Positions 38,998-54,000 of a DNA stretch of 64,000 bases are shown in pieces (positions within the stretch are counted from its first letter, which is position 1; each line of letters starts with the position of its first letter). The translations under genes were made by a program, and so were the position numbers. The stretch comes from Colwellia psychrerythraea 34H (GTDB lineage Bacteria; Pseudomonadota; Gammaproteobacteria; Enterobacterales; Alteromonadaceae): contig NC_003910.7 in the NCBI RefSeq assembly GCF_000012325.1, forward strand, positions 4,030,001 through 4,094,000, given 5' to 3'. The notes under the pieces were generated by a model. It ran no database searches, was not told the origin of the DNA, and saw nothing but the letters and a program-made list of their open reading frames with translations.

Positions 38998-39888
38998 ATG
39001 GAAAACTCATTTTATCGCTCATATCCAGCGTTCCCCCTTAAAGCACTACTCCTCTTTGCACTATTTTTCATCACACAATTTGTGCATGCTAAAACAGATA
39101 GTGTTCTTGTCTATATTCGAGACGATGTCTACATTGACTATCTAAAGTTTGTAGATGATAGAGATATTAGCTTAATAGATAACTTCTCCGGCAAAAACAT
39201 CCGTCGTGATGTCGTCGACATGATTATTGCTCAGCGAGCACTCAAGCTTGGTGGCTTTAAGCATAGTTTCACTTATGCACCTGGTAAGGTTAACTTTCGT
39301 AACACTAAGATGTTACAAAATGGCCAATTACTGATTAGTTTTGATTCCTACTGGCAACAAGATGCACTCCCTCTCTCCGACAAGCTTTATATTTCTGACG
39401 AAGTTATCAGAAATGGTGAGTACGTTGCTGGCATATACACTAGCCCTCATAATAAAAAAACACTCTCGGTAAAAAAACTGACTGATCTTAACGATCTTAC
39501 CGCTGTGTCAACGCCTAAATGGAGCACTGACTGGCATACTCTTGAGCAGTTGCCCCTTAAAAAACTCACCAGGGATGATTCCTGGTTATCTATGGTACGT
39601 ATGGTGAATATAGAATGGATCGATTTCATACTAATGCCATTTAACTCGACCCCAGACCAAAGCTTTATTATGGATAAAGTACATTTAGTGCCAGTTAAAA
39701 ATATTGGTGTTGTACTTAAAGATTCTCGTCATTTTGTTATTAGTAAAATACACCCTAAAGGGCAGGAAGCTTTTATTGCTATAAATAAAGGCCTTAAAAT
39801 ACTCCGCTCACGTGGTGCTATTGTTAAAGCGTATCAACAAGCAGGCTTTTTTGTTGATACCAAGAAAGTCATCATTATTAACCCCTGA
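38998..39888 (+). CDS. Secreted hypothetical protein, possibly PBP2-like
   Basis: The 296-aa protein has a signal peptide (hydrophobic core about residues 15-30, cleavage near FVHAKT). The rest is a mixed alpha/beta domain; MVRMVNIEWIDFILMPF and VKAYQQAGFFVDTKK near the end recall orphan periplasmic binding proteins of Alteromonadales, which sense small molecules or support polysaccharide export. The similarity is weak and no partner gene is adjacent. Start chosen at ATG 38998, though no strong SD is visible. Confidence 0.6.
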   Translation: MENSFYRSYPAFPLKALLLFALFFITQFVHAKTDSVLVYIRDDVYIDYLKFVDDRDISLIDNFSGKNIRRDVVDMIIAQRALKLGGFKHSFTYAPGKVNFRNTKMLQNGQLLISFDSYWQQDALPLSDKLYISDEVIRNGEYVAGIYTSPHNKKTLSVKKLTDLNDLTAVSTPKWSTDWHTLEQLPLKKLTRDDSWLSMVRMVNIEWIDFILMPFNSTPDQSFIMDKVHLVPVKNIGVVLKDSRHFVISKIHPKGQEAFIAINKGLKILRSRGAIVKAYQQAGFFVDTKKVIIINP

Positions 39889-40023
39889 GTATTTATCGAA
39901 TTCATTCTCGACATGTAGTACCATGCTGGCAAATAAAGTTATTTAATGAACCTAAGCATTGTTTACAAGAATAATGAGTGGTATTCATATTACAGCATAA
40001 TAAGTAACAGCTAAGGACTAGCG

Positions 40024-40320
40024 ATGTTAAAGCGGATGGCAATAAAAAAGTATGGCAATCAACTATTACCTAAGCTGCAAAAACGTTATGGCGAACAAAC
40101 TTTTTATAATGCCAGTCAAGTCAGATCGACTATTTATCAATGTAACTTCAATCCAAACTACTTGCCGCTTGGTTATCTACTCTTTCTTGATTCGTGTGCA
40201 TTAAATAAAGTTACTGCTACTGAATTTCCTGAGTTATGTATGAGAAAGTACAAACAAGAAATCAAGGACTACCTTAGTGACCGTAGGTATTATGGTTACC
40301 TGAAACTTCTAAACATTTAA
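40024..40320 (+). CDS. Small hypothetical protein, 98 aa (possibly DUF6559-like)
   Basis: The protein is basic and compact, starting MLKRMAIKKYGNQLLPKLQKRYG with later NFNPNYLPLGYLLFLD and a Tyr-rich end (DRRYYGYLKLLNI). It has no signal peptide. The N-terminus recalls the small DUF6559 family, from memory only. It lies 21 bp before elaA on the same strand and is probably co-transcribed. No function known to me. Confidence 0.6.
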   Translation: MLKRMAIKKYGNQLLPKLQKRYGEQTFYNASQVRSTIYQCNFNPNYLPLGYLLFLDSCALNKVTATEFPELCMRKYKQEIKDYLSDRRYYGYLKLLNI

Positions 40321-40341
40321 ACATTTAAACTTTTAATAATT

Positions 40342-40821
40342 ATGACAATAAAAACTACTTGGCAAACTAAAAAATTCACAGAGCTCTCTCTTGACCAATT
40401 ATATGATGTGCTAAAACTACGTATTGATATTTTTGTTGTTGAGCAAACCTGTTTTTATCCCGACTTAGATAGTGATAAAGACTTACTAGATAGACATTCT
40501 CAAACACTACATCTATTGGGTTATCAAGAAGATCAGCTTGTGGCATATCTACGTATTTTACCAAGAGGACAAAGTTACCCTGATCATGTCAGTATTGGCC
40601 GAGTCGTAACGGCAACTCAAGCAAGGGGGGGTGGTTTAGGTCATCAGTTGATGACAGAAGCTATAACGCGGTGTCAGCAACATTTTCCCAATGAAAATAT
40701 TAAGATTTCAGCACAACAACATTTAAAAGCCTATTACCAGCAACACGGATTCACTCAGGTATCAGAAATGTACCTAGAAGACGACATACCGCATATTGCT
40801 ATGATTCGACTGTCTAGCTAA
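40342..40821 (+). CDS. elaA: GNAT-family acetyltransferase ElaA
   Basis: The 159-aa protein is a single GNAT domain. ElaA hallmarks are LYDVLKLRIDIFVVEQTCFYPDLDSD at the N-terminus, YLRILPRG, and the acetyl-CoA loop SIGRVVTATQARGGGLGHQL. It would transfer an acetyl group from acetyl-CoA to an unknown amine. It is closed by a bidirectional terminator shared with adk. Confidence 0.88.
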   Translation: MTIKTTWQTKKFTELSLDQLYDVLKLRIDIFVVEQTCFYPDLDSDKDLLDRHSQTLHLLGYQEDQLVAYLRILPRGQSYPDHVSIGRVVTATQARGGGLGHQLMTEAITRCQQHFPNENIKISAQQHLKAYYQQHGFTQVSEMYLEDDIPHIAMIRLSS

Positions 40822-40841
40822 TAACTAGCGATCATAGAAAC

Positions 40842-40868
40842 AAAAAAACTCGCTTACGCGAGTTTTTT
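40842..40868. terminator. Bidirectional terminator between elaA and adk
   Basis: ACTCGC (40848-40853) and GCGAGT (40858-40863) with loop TTAC, flanked by an A-run on the left and a T-run on the right. It therefore works on both strands for the convergent genes. Confidence 0.9.
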
Positions 40869-40888
40869 ATTAACTAAATGACTATAAC

Positions 40889-41602
<714 letters not shown>

Positions 41603-41706
41603 TCATTTGATCGAACAAAGGTAATATTTCTTGTCTTTACAATAAAGTCGCTGACACTATACAAGTTAGGCTATGTGCAAACAAGTGGTGAAAGGGTCGA
41701 TTGATC

Positions 41707-41744
41707 AAAAAAGGAGGTGTTTCATGCATGAAACCCTCCTTTTT
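41707..41744 (-). terminator. Terminator of htpG
   Basis: On the minus strand AAAAAGGAGGG-TTTCATG pairs with CATGAAA-CACCTCCTTTTTT, with one bulge, ending in a U-run 44 bp past the htpG stop. The A-rich other side may also let it work for plus-strand transcripts. Confidence 0.85.
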
Positions 41745-41787
41745 AAGACTAAAGTACTAGCTAAATATTACGTTTAGATTGCATATT

Positions 41788-43749
41788 TTACTTAGTAAGA
41801 CTTAACATTAACTTATTCAAGCGTGAAACAAAGCTTGCTGGATCTTTTAAGCTACCACGTTCAGCCAACATCGCTTGTTCAAACAATACTTCAACCCATT
41901 GGTTGAACATATCATCATCTTGCTCATCAGCTACATGCTTAACCAGTGCATGCTCACCATTGATCTCAAAGATAGGTAAGGTATCAGGTACCTCTTGACC
42001 AACCGATGCCATTAGCTTAGCCATTTGGCTACTCATATCATCATCATCAGCTACTATACATGCAGGAGAATCTGTTAAGCGTTGAGAAAGTTTAACTTCT
42101 TTAACTTTGCCGTCTAAACTCGCTTTAATGCGTTTAACAACAGAATCATACTCTTTCTCAAGTTTTTCTTGAGCTTCTTTTGTTTCTGCATCATCCATAT
42201 CGCCAAGATCAAGTCCACCGCGAGTAACCGATTGCAGTTGTTTACCATCAAACTCTGTTAAATGGCTTACTAACCACTCATCAATTCGATCTGACATTAA
42301 TAATACTTCAATGCCCTTCTTACGGAAAACTTCTAAATGAGGACTATTTTTTGCCGCTTCAAAGCTATCAGCAACAACAAAATAAATTTTGTCCTGACCT
42401 TCTTTCATACGTTCTATATATGAAGCTAACGATACATTTTGTGTCGTAGAATCTTCATGAGTAGAGGCAAAACGTAATAACCCAGCAACTTGTTCTTTAT
42501 TTGCATGATCTTCAGCAGGACCTTCTTTTAATACTTGACCAAATTCATCCCAAAATCCTTGGTACTTATCAGCATCTTTATTACCAAGTTTTTCTAACAT
42601 TTTCAGTACACGTTTGGTACAGCCTTTACGAATAGCTTGGGTAACCTTGTTATCTTGCAAAATCTCACGAGAAACGTTCAAAGGTAAATCGTTAGAATCC
42701 AAAAGACCTTTTACAAAGCGTAAGTAAGTCGGCATGAATTGTTCAGCATCATCCATAATAAATACACGCTGTACAAACAACTTCAAGCCATGTTGTTTTT
42801 CGCGGTTGTACATATCAAATGGTGCTTTAGTCGGTACATATAAAAGAGAAGTATATTCTGTTTTACCTTCTACACGATTATGTTCCCACAATAAAGGATC
42901 ACCAAAGTCATGAGAAACGTGCTTGTAGAATTCTTTATACTCTTCATCTGTAATATCAGCTTTTTCACGTGTCCATAAAGCAGTAGCCTTATTAACAGGT
43001 TCCCAAAGTGCAGGAATAGCATCAACTGCATCAGCAGCTGGTCTTGTTACATTATCTTTTTCATCTGTCACTTCAGCTACAGCTTCAACAGCAGGAACTT
43101 CTGCAGTTAACATTTCAACTGACACAGAAATATGATCTGAGTACTTAGTAACAATAGACTTTAAACGCCAGTCATCTGCGTATTCTGATTCATCTTCTTT
43201 TAAATGAAGAATGATATCAGTACCGCGATTAGTCTTCTCTATCTTAGCCGTAGTGAATTCACCTTCACCAGCACTAATCCACTCGACACCATCCGTTGCG
43301 CTATCACCAGCTTTGCGGGTACGAACAGTTACTTTATCAGCAACAATAAATGCAGAGTAAAAACCAACACCAAATTGACCGATAAGTTGTGAGTCTGACG
43401 CTTGATCACCTGACAATTGCGAGAAGAACTCAGCAGTACCCGATTTTGCGATAGTACCTAAATGCTCGATAACTTCGTCAACGTTCATGCCGATGCCATT
43501 GTCAGAAATTGTTAATGTATTATTTTCTTTATCACAGCTAACACGAACACGAAGGTCACCATCGTTTTCGTACAATGTATTATCTGATAATGCTTTAAAG
43601 CGCAGCTTGTCTGCAGCATCAGCGGCATTAGATACTAACTCACGCAAAAATATTTCTTTATTTGAATATAGTGAGTGGATCATTAATTGTAGTATTTTGG
43701 CATTGTCCGATGCAAACGCATGATTTTGTACTTGATTAGTTTCTGACAT
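41788..43749 (-). CDS. htpG: Molecular chaperone HtpG (Hsp90)
   Basis: HtpG is the bacterial Hsp90, an ATP-driven dimeric chaperone that works with DnaK. Domains are the N-terminal GHKL ATPase (about 1-220: [37 protein letters not shown]), the middle domain (about 240-510) and the C-terminal dimerisation domain (about 520-653). At 653 aa it exceeds E. coli HtpG (624); the surplus is mostly an Ala/Val/Asp-rich loop (about residues 215-245) between the first two domains. A sigma-32-type promoter lies 57 bp upstream. Confidence 0.97.
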   Translation of the reverse strand: MSETNQVQNHAFASDNAKILQLMIHSLYSNKEIFLRELVSNAADAADKLRFKALSDNTLYENDGDLRVRVSCDKENNTLTISDNGIGMNVDEVIEHLGTIAKSGTAEFFSQLSGDQASDSQLIGQFGVGFYSAFIVADKVTVRTRKAGDSATDGVEWISAGEGEFTTAKIEKTNRGTDIILHLKEDESEYADDWRLKSIVTKYSDHISVSVEMLTAEVPAVEAVAEVTDEKDNVTRPAADAVDAIPALWEPVNKATALWTREKADITDEEYKEFYKHVSHDFGDPLLWEHNRVEGKTEYTSLLYVPTKAPFDMYNREKQHGLKLFVQRVFIMDDAEQFMPTYLRFVKGLLDSNDLPLNVSREILQDNKVTQAIRKGCTKRVLKMLEKLGNKDADKYQGFWDEFGQVLKEGPAEDHANKEQVAGLLRFASTHEDSTTQNVSLASYIERMKEGQDKIYFVVADSFEAAKNSPHLEVFRKKGIEVLLMSDRIDEWLVSHLTEFDGKQLQSVTRGGLDLGDMDDAETKEAQEKLEKEYDSVVKRIKASLDGKVKEVKLSQRLTDSPACIVADDDDMSSQMAKLMASVGQEVPDTLPIFEINGEHALVKHVADEQDDDMFNQWVEVLFEQAMLAERGSLKDPASFVSRLNKLMLSLTK

Positions 43750-43805
43750 CTAAAATATCTCCGGTGAAAAATTATTAATGTACTTTTAAAAAGTTGTTAG
43801 AAACT

Positions 43806-43833
43806 ATGTGGGGCTGAGGAAAGAAAATTCAAG
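43806..43833 (-). promoter_or_regulatory. Sigma-32 heat-shock promoter of htpG
   Basis: On the minus strand the -35 is CTTGAAT (43833-43827), spacer 13 bp, and the -10 is CCCCACAT (43813-43806). The consensus is CTTGAAA-N(11-16)-CCCCATNT, so it is a close match. It lies 57 bp upstream of the htpG start. Confidence 0.75.
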
Positions 43834-44367
43834 GGATAACTATAAATGCTCATCAATTGACAATAAGAAAAGCAATAAACTAACGACAATTCAACTTCAT
43901 GGCTAAAATTAATTAATTGATTCTTCTATTTCACTAAGCAGTAAAAAATCGTATTCATCTGGGATAGGAAGGGAAACGCAAGATAGAAAGAAAATACCGG
44001 AGTAGGTTGTCCTACTCCGGAAATGTATACTCGCGATAAATGATTGACAGATCAGGTTTACCAATAAGTATGCAGTTATTAATTTGTTGCTTAGGGAGTA
44101 AACCACAATTTATTAACCGACTCACATTAACTTATAGTGTCTGTAATACAAACAGCTTATTTTTCATATACTATTACTATTTAGCATAACTAAGCAAGTA
44201 AAATGAATATATATTCCTAAAATAAAAATCAAGCCGTACACTAACCCATTATAAAACATAGCCTTTTAAAGCTTAAAACTATTTACAAACAACTTTATGA
44301 ATTATATATTTATTTAAGTAGTAATAAGTAAACAGCTTAATTATTTTCTACTTCTTTAAATAGATCT
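43834..44367. other. Intergenic region between htpG and the 5S remnants
   Basis: It contains a perfect 10-bp hairpin CCGGAGTAGG (43997-44006)/CCTACTCCGG (44011-44020) without a T-tract. It may be a last processing or termination structure for the rRNA transcript. A possible 65-codon minus-strand frame (43909-44106) lacks an SD and contains this hairpin, so it is not called as a gene. Confidence 0.45.
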
Positions 44368-44393
44368 TTAGCAATGTCCTACTCTCACATGGT
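44368..44393 (-). pseudogene. 5S rRNA 3'-end remnant (copy a)
   Basis: TTTAGCAATGTCCTACTCTC plus ACATGG is identical to the 3' end of the intact 5S (44735-44760) for 26 bp and then diverges. It is the outermost of three decayed copies. Confidence 0.85.
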
Positions 44394-44446
44394 CTTCTTT
44401 AGTATGAATCAAACTACGCATTGCCACATTTTTAAATCCCAGACAG

Positions 44447-44478
44447 CTAAAAGCCCGACGCTTTCGAATCGGGCTTCT
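44447..44478 (-). terminator. Duplicated rRNA terminator (outer copy)
   Basis: AAGCCCGA (44451-44458) pairs with TCGGGCTT (44469-44476); on the minus strand the stem is followed by TTAGC. Its flanks (AAATCCCAGACAGC before, CTAAATAGAA after) match those of the main terminator at 44691-44721. Confidence 0.7.
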
Positions 44479-44489
44479 CTAAATAGAAT

Positions 44490-44573
44490 GTAACAATGTC
44501 CTACTCTCACATGGGCTTAACTAACCTAAGTCACGCTACCCTCGGCGTAACTACGTTTCACTTCACTATCTGT
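44490..44573 (-). pseudogene. Partial 5S rRNA copy (copy b)
   Basis: About 80 bp align with the intact 5S gene: AACAATGTCCTACTCTCACA and GGGC at its 3' end, then CTACCCTCGGCGTAACTACG TTTCACTTC. It carries many substitutions and lacks the 5' third, so it cannot fold as 5S rRNA. Confidence 0.85.
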
Positions 44574-44638
44574 GGGATTGTTCAAATGCCAGAAAGCAAA
44601 AAATCCGTAGCGTAAGCTACAAGTTTCTTTAAAGAGAA

Positions 44639-44666
44639 GCTTAGCAATGTACTACGCTCATATGGA
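44639..44666 (-). pseudogene. 5S rRNA 3'-end remnant (copy c)
   Basis: GCTTAGCAATGTACTACGCT and CATATGGA resemble the 5S 3' end with three substitutions. Next to it, at 44605-44618, is a terminator-like GTAGC-GTAA-GCTAC hairpin preceded by an A-run, the decayed partner of the terminator. Confidence 0.75.
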
Positions 44667-44690
44667 CTTCGTTTTTTAAATCCCAGACAG

Positions 44691-44721
44691 CAAAAAGCCC
44701 GTTACTTTCGTAGCGGGCTTC
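44691..44721 (-). terminator. rRNA operon terminator
   Basis: On the minus strand AGCCCGCTAC, loop GAAA, GTAACGGGCT, followed by TTTTTGC; one mismatch in the stem. It lies 12 bp beyond the 3' end of the intact 5S gene. Confidence 0.85.
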
Positions 44722-44732
44722 TTTAAATAGAA

Positions 44733-44848
44733 GTTTAGCAATGTCCTACTCTCACATGGGAACTCCCACACTACCATCGGCGCAACTGCGTTTCACTTCT
44801 GAGTTCGGAAAGGGATCAGGTGGGACCACAGCGCTATTGTCGCTAAAC
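44733..44848 (-). rRNA. rrf: 5S ribosomal RNA
   Basis: About 116 nt with conserved segments GTGGTCCCACCTGA, CCGAACTCAGAAGTGAAACG and CGCCGATGGTAGTGTGGGA. The terminal helix forms between GTTTAGC (5') and GCTAAAC (3'). It is the last gene of the operon. Confidence 0.95.
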
Positions 44849-45016
44849 AAAAAGGGGACAATCTTAGAAAGCTTTGCTCAATGAGCTATAAATATCGTTT
44901 TTTTATTTTCAAGTAACACGTAAGTACGTGATGTTTTTCTTACCTTTCGGTCTATGTCAGTCTTTATACAAATCACTTCAGTATCACTTTTCAGCAAAAC
45001 TACTTGGGTGTTGTAT

Positions 45017-47908
<2,892 letters not shown>

Positions 47909-48361
47909 ATACAACCCTAAGTAGTCTCATCCGAAGATTTGAAAACGAAGTACACCTCGGAGACTAATCCAAGGTAATTGTAAAGTCTGACATTTTCACG
48001 TACTCAGTATATCCGAAGATATACGATGAGTTACTTGATAAGACATCATGTTCTTTCGAACAGTATGAATTCGATAATACATCCTTGGGGGGATGCACTA
48101 TCACCATTACCACATTCACGATAAGAGAATGAGATAACAGCTTGGTACTTATAATCATGTAAACAACAGCGCGACACCGTGTTTACCTTATAAATACCGA
48201 TATTTATATCAGCTTTCCAGATTGTTAAAGAATTCAAATTAGCACGCATTCGGCATAATTCGTGATTAATCTCTCTAATGAGAGTAAAAACCAAATTTAA
48301 AATCACTACAAAAGTGTATTTAAATTTGGTCTCTTTCTTTAGTAAAAGATACGTGATGAGT
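47909..48361 (-). other. tRNA-Ala to 23S spacer
   Basis: There is no gene here. It contains a boxA-like CTTTAACAAT (minus strand, 48221-48230) for antitermination and the upstream half of the 23S processing stem (47902-47925). No tRNA-Ile is present. Confidence 0.7.
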
Positions 48362-48437
48362 TGGTGGAGCTAAGCAGGATCGAACTGCTGACCTCCTGCG
48401 TGCAAGGCAGGCGCTCTCCCAGCTGAGCTATAGCCCC
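48362..48437 (-). tRNA. tRNA-Ala (anticodon TGC)
   Basis: The 76-nt minus-strand sequence starts GGGGCTATAGCTCAGCTGGG, has the anticodon loop CTTGCACG (TGC), TTCGATC in the T loop, and ends with encoded GCTCCACCA. It lies in the 16S-23S spacer and is excised from the rRNA precursor. Confidence 0.97.
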
Positions 48438-48451
48438 ATCAGGGTATCTTT

Positions 48452-48485
48452 CAATTTGTTATCATGTAATTTGTGTGAACACTCG
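48452..48485 (-). other. 16S RNase III processing stem, downstream arm
   Basis: The stretch CAATTTGTTATCATGTAATT and TGTGTGAACACTCG is an inverted repeat of 50292-50324, upstream of the 16S, with few mismatches over 33 bp. Together they form the long stem that loops out 16S rRNA for RNase III. Confidence 0.85.
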
Positions 48486-48534
48486 TGAAATACAATCCGA
48501 AAACTGATTTCCATTAAGCAATTTTACTTCAAGA

Positions 48535-50077
<1,543 letters not shown>

Positions 50078-50291
50078 AAAATCGTTTGTGATGTATCCGA
50101 AGATAACATCTGCTCAATGAATTCTGTCGTGATACCAACTCCCTCTAAAGGAAACTGATATCGCATTACATAGTCGCTACCTATCTAACTAAAGATAAAT
50201 AACTATATTTATTTGCATGAACATCATTCATTAAGCGTTTTTTTGTTCCTACCTACTAAAAGATAGAGAACTATGTAAAACAACATAATGT

Positions 50292-50333
50292 GAGTGCTCA
50301 CACAAATTGCATGATAACTAATTGTTAAAGAAG
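50292..50333 (-). promoter_or_regulatory. rrn leader: 16S processing arm and boxA
   Basis: On the minus strand CTTCTTTAACAAT (50333-50321) is the boxA antitermination element. It is followed by the upstream arm of the 16S processing stem (50324-50292). Confidence 0.8.
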
Positions 50334-50437
50334 AACTTCTCAAGATAAATCAAGAAGTAGATGAGAGTCGCATTCGCTCTTCACCTTAGCTACGTTAAGT
50401 AGCGCTGTTCGTTGCTGTTGCCCCGAACTGGATGCGT

Positions 50438-50465
50438 ATAATACGCTTCCAAGTTTTGATGTCAA
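50438..50465 (-). promoter_or_regulatory. rRNA operon promoter
   Basis: Minus strand: perfect -35 TTGACA (50465-50460), 16-bp spacer, -10 TATTAT (50443-50438). AT-rich DNA upstream (AATAAACG and beyond) could serve as an UP element. The transcript would start about 350 nt before the 16S gene. Confidence 0.85.
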
Positions 50466-51077
50466 CGTTTATTTTAAATAATTTAGAAAAGATTTAAAAC
50501 ATCATGTTAACTTACGTTAGTTATCGTTAAAGCGAGTAGATAACGTATCAAAACAGTTCGTTGATGATTCATTTTGCGTGAACCCCTTGGAACTGGAGCG
50601 CATTGTAAAGAGTTCTTGGGGTAGCACAAGCACTAATTTCACTTATTGGTTCGTTTGCATAATAAAGCAGCAACTCTGTTATTATCCTCGCACATTATCG
50701 ATGTGTCAGATTTCTTTACATAGTATTAACAAAGCATAAACACATTCAACCCTAACAAAAAAACACTAAAATACAATTAGATAGCAATAAAATCATGTTT
50801 CATACATCCAAAAATCACTTGAATTATGGTTATATATAAGGATATCTAAACTATTTATGTAAATAAATTTTACAAAATTAACTTTTTTATTTGTAAAAAC
50901 GTCTCTATTACCCCACAAATATCGCCGCACAGCTTTAATGTTAACAATTTTGTAACAAAGGCATTATTATTGCTTGTAATAATGACTCGCTATTTTTCAT
51001 TGACGCTTTATCAATGAAAATAAAGAAAGTGTAATAAATATACACAGCGACGGCATAATAATAAAACGGAGATAAAC
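50466..51077. other. AT-rich region between the rrn promoter and the S8 protease gene
   Basis: Over 600 bp without a convincing gene. It must carry the rrn upstream activation region on one side and the protease promoter on the other. ACGGAGATAAAC just before 51078 supplies the protease SD. No repeat or RNA gene is evident. Confidence 0.5.
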
Positions 51078-54000
51078 ATGCATTTTAAGAAATCCTTAGT
51101 ACGGAGCCTGATTACTTTAGCAATCACAGCTACTGCTAGCACGACTGTTCTTGCCAATGAAGTTTCAGGTGATATCAGTAAATTCAAATCTGTGGGAAAT
51201 GAAGTTAATACCAAACAAAAAGCAACTGGCTATATTGTTCAACTTAAAGGCAAGACAGCAATTGCTCAAGCTCAAGAAATAGGTGAGCTTTTACCTACCA
51301 ACCAATTAGTTGCTAATACCGGAAACCGTTATAACGCTCATACTCCTGCAATGGAAGCGTATACTAAAGCGCTTGAGAATAAGCAAAAGCAAGTTGCCAG
51401 CAGTATTGATTCAATTAATATTTTGCATTCTTTCAAGCATACTTATAATGGTTTCACTGCCAAGTTAAATGCAAAGCAAAAAGCGCAGTTAGAATCTCAC
51501 CCTGATGTTATCGGTGTATATGAAGATAAATTAGAAACAGTTAACACTGCAAATACTCCTGAATTTCTTGGTTTAACTGGTGCTGGCGGTCAACACGCCA
51601 TGAATATTAAAGGTGAAGGCGTCATTATCGGTGTTATCGATACAGGTGTTTGGCCTGAAAACCCTAGTTTTGCTGACGATGGTTCTTATTCAGACCCTGC
51701 AGACTTAGGTTGGTTGGGTTCATGTGATACAGGGACTGATGAAGAGTTTGCCTGTAATAACAAATTAATTGGCGCAAAATATTTTGATTCAAGCTTTAGT
51801 AGCCAATATGATATTCAATATGACCTAGGTGAATTTGATTCTCCTCGCGATGCTGATGGTCACGGTAGTCATACTGCAAGTACAGCAGGTGGTAATGAAA
51901 GTGTAGCTGCTATGCTTTCTGGTACACCGGTAGGTACAGTTTCAGGCATGGCGCCACGTGCACGAATTGCTGCTTATAAAGTTTGTTGGAACAGCGATTA
52001 TAAAAACCCTGAAGGCGGTGATGAAGCGGGTTGTTTCGGTGGCGATACTATGGCGGCAATCGACGCTGCAGTTACTGATGGTGTTGATGTAATCAACTAT
52101 TCTATTGGTGGTAGCAGAACAGATTTAACAGTACCTGCTACTGCAGCAATGTTAAATGCAACGGCTGCTGGTGTATTCGTTGCTGTTTCTGCTGGTAATG
52201 ATGGTCCTGATAAAGAAACTGTCGGTACTCCAGCTCCTTGGGTGACAAGTGTAGCAGCATCTACTTATAATGGTACTTCAGCTATTGTTGGTAAAGCGCT
52301 TGATATTACTTCTGGCACTTTAGCTGGCTCTTCAATCTTATCAGTACCTTCTGGATTTTCTCCAGCAACTGTAGGCCTTTCAGGTGAACTTGCGTTAGCA
52401 GAACCAGTACAAGCATGTAATGATGCTCCATTGACTAACGGCGAAGATTTAGCCGGAAAAATTGCTCTTATTGCTCGTGGCTCTTGTGCTTTTACTGAGA
52501 AGTTTCTCAATGCACAAAATGCAGGTGCGGTAGGTGCTATTATTTATACTACAGAAGGTACATCGCCATTTTCTATGGGCGGAACTGATCCTGCAGTAAC
52601 CATTACAGGTTCAATGATTTCTTTTGCTGATGGTCAATCGTTAACGGCAAGTATTGAAGATGGAAGTACATCGGTTGCATTTACTGATAATACAGCCGCG
52701 GGTGAAGCAGTAGAAGTTGGCAATACTATGGCTGATTTCTCTTCACGTGGTCCAAACTTAAATACATACGATATTATCAAACCTGATATTACCGCTCCTG
52801 GTGTAAAAATATTGGCGGCAACAACTTCTGCACCAATGTTCGGTACTCAAGGTGAAACATTTAAGTACCTGCAAGGTACTTCAATGTCTAGCCCACATAT
52901 TGCCGGTTTAGCTGCACTGTTTAAAGAATCAAACAGTTCATGGTCTCCAGCACAAATTAAATCAGCGATGATGACAACAGCTCGTCAAAACTTAACTAAA
53001 GAAGATGGTACTACCCAGGCAGACCCATATGATTTTGGTTCTGGTCATGTAGCTCCAGTTTCTGCTTTAGACCCAGGTTTATTGTTTGATACTAATCTTG
53101 CTGATTATTTAGCATTTCTTTGTGGTCAAGACAAAGAAGCTTTTGTTTCTGGTTACGACACAAGTTGTGCTGACTTAGCAACTGCAGGCTTTAGTACTGA
53201 TGCTAGTCAATTAAACCTAGCTTCAATTGCTATTGCAGAGTTACTAGAACCTGAAACAATTTTCAGAACTGTTTCTAATGCAACACCAATCGCTTCATCT
53301 TACACTGCAACAGTTGAAGCCCCTGCTGGTTTTGACATTAGTGTTCAAACCTTTGATGCTGCTGGTGAAGAAACTGAAGCTTCAACATTAGATGTTGCTG
53401 CTGAAGGCGGGAAAGCTAGTTTTGCAATTACAGTTAGTCAAACTGAGACTACTGAAATTGAAGCTTGGAAGTTTGGTGCAATCACTTGGACAGACGGTGC
53501 TGGTCATTCAGTACGTTTACCATTAGCAATTAAAGCGATACCAAGCGTTCAAATTGAAGTACCTGAACTAATCTCAGGTGACCTTAACCGTGGACGTTTC
53601 CGCTTCCCTGTTAAAATGCTTTATTCTGGTAGAACAAGCATTAAACATGCTGGTTTAGTTGCTCCATTTGGAACAGCGGGTACTGTTGAAGCTGATCCTG
53701 CACAAGAATTTGAATTCTTAGGGGCTGGTACTAATTACCACTTATTCCATATTCCAGAAGGAACACAAGTAGCACGCTTTAGCTTATCTGATGCTCTAGT
53801 CACAGAAGAAGGTAGCGATCTTGATTTATACGTTTACCGTTGTGATAAATGGAGTTGTGCACAGGTAGCTAACTCATTAAACGGTGGTTCAAACGAAGAT
53901 GTTGTACTAACAAACCCTGAACCGCGTGCAGATGTAGATGTTGGTGATGTTTATGTAACTATGATCCACGGTTATTCAACGGGTGCAGCAACAGAAACAG

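Noticed and set aside
43909..44106. 65-codon minus-strand frame between htpG and the rRNA operon
   Set aside because: No SD, unusual composition, and it contains a perfect 10-bp hairpin; more likely non-coding.
47909..48361. Possible tRNA-Ile in the 16S-23S spacer
   Set aside because: I searched for a GAT anticodon and a tRNA-like end; only tRNA-Ala(TGC) is present.
50466..51077. Extra promoter or sRNA upstream of the protease gene
   Set aside because: Many AT-rich hexamers fit loosely; none was convincing enough to annotate.
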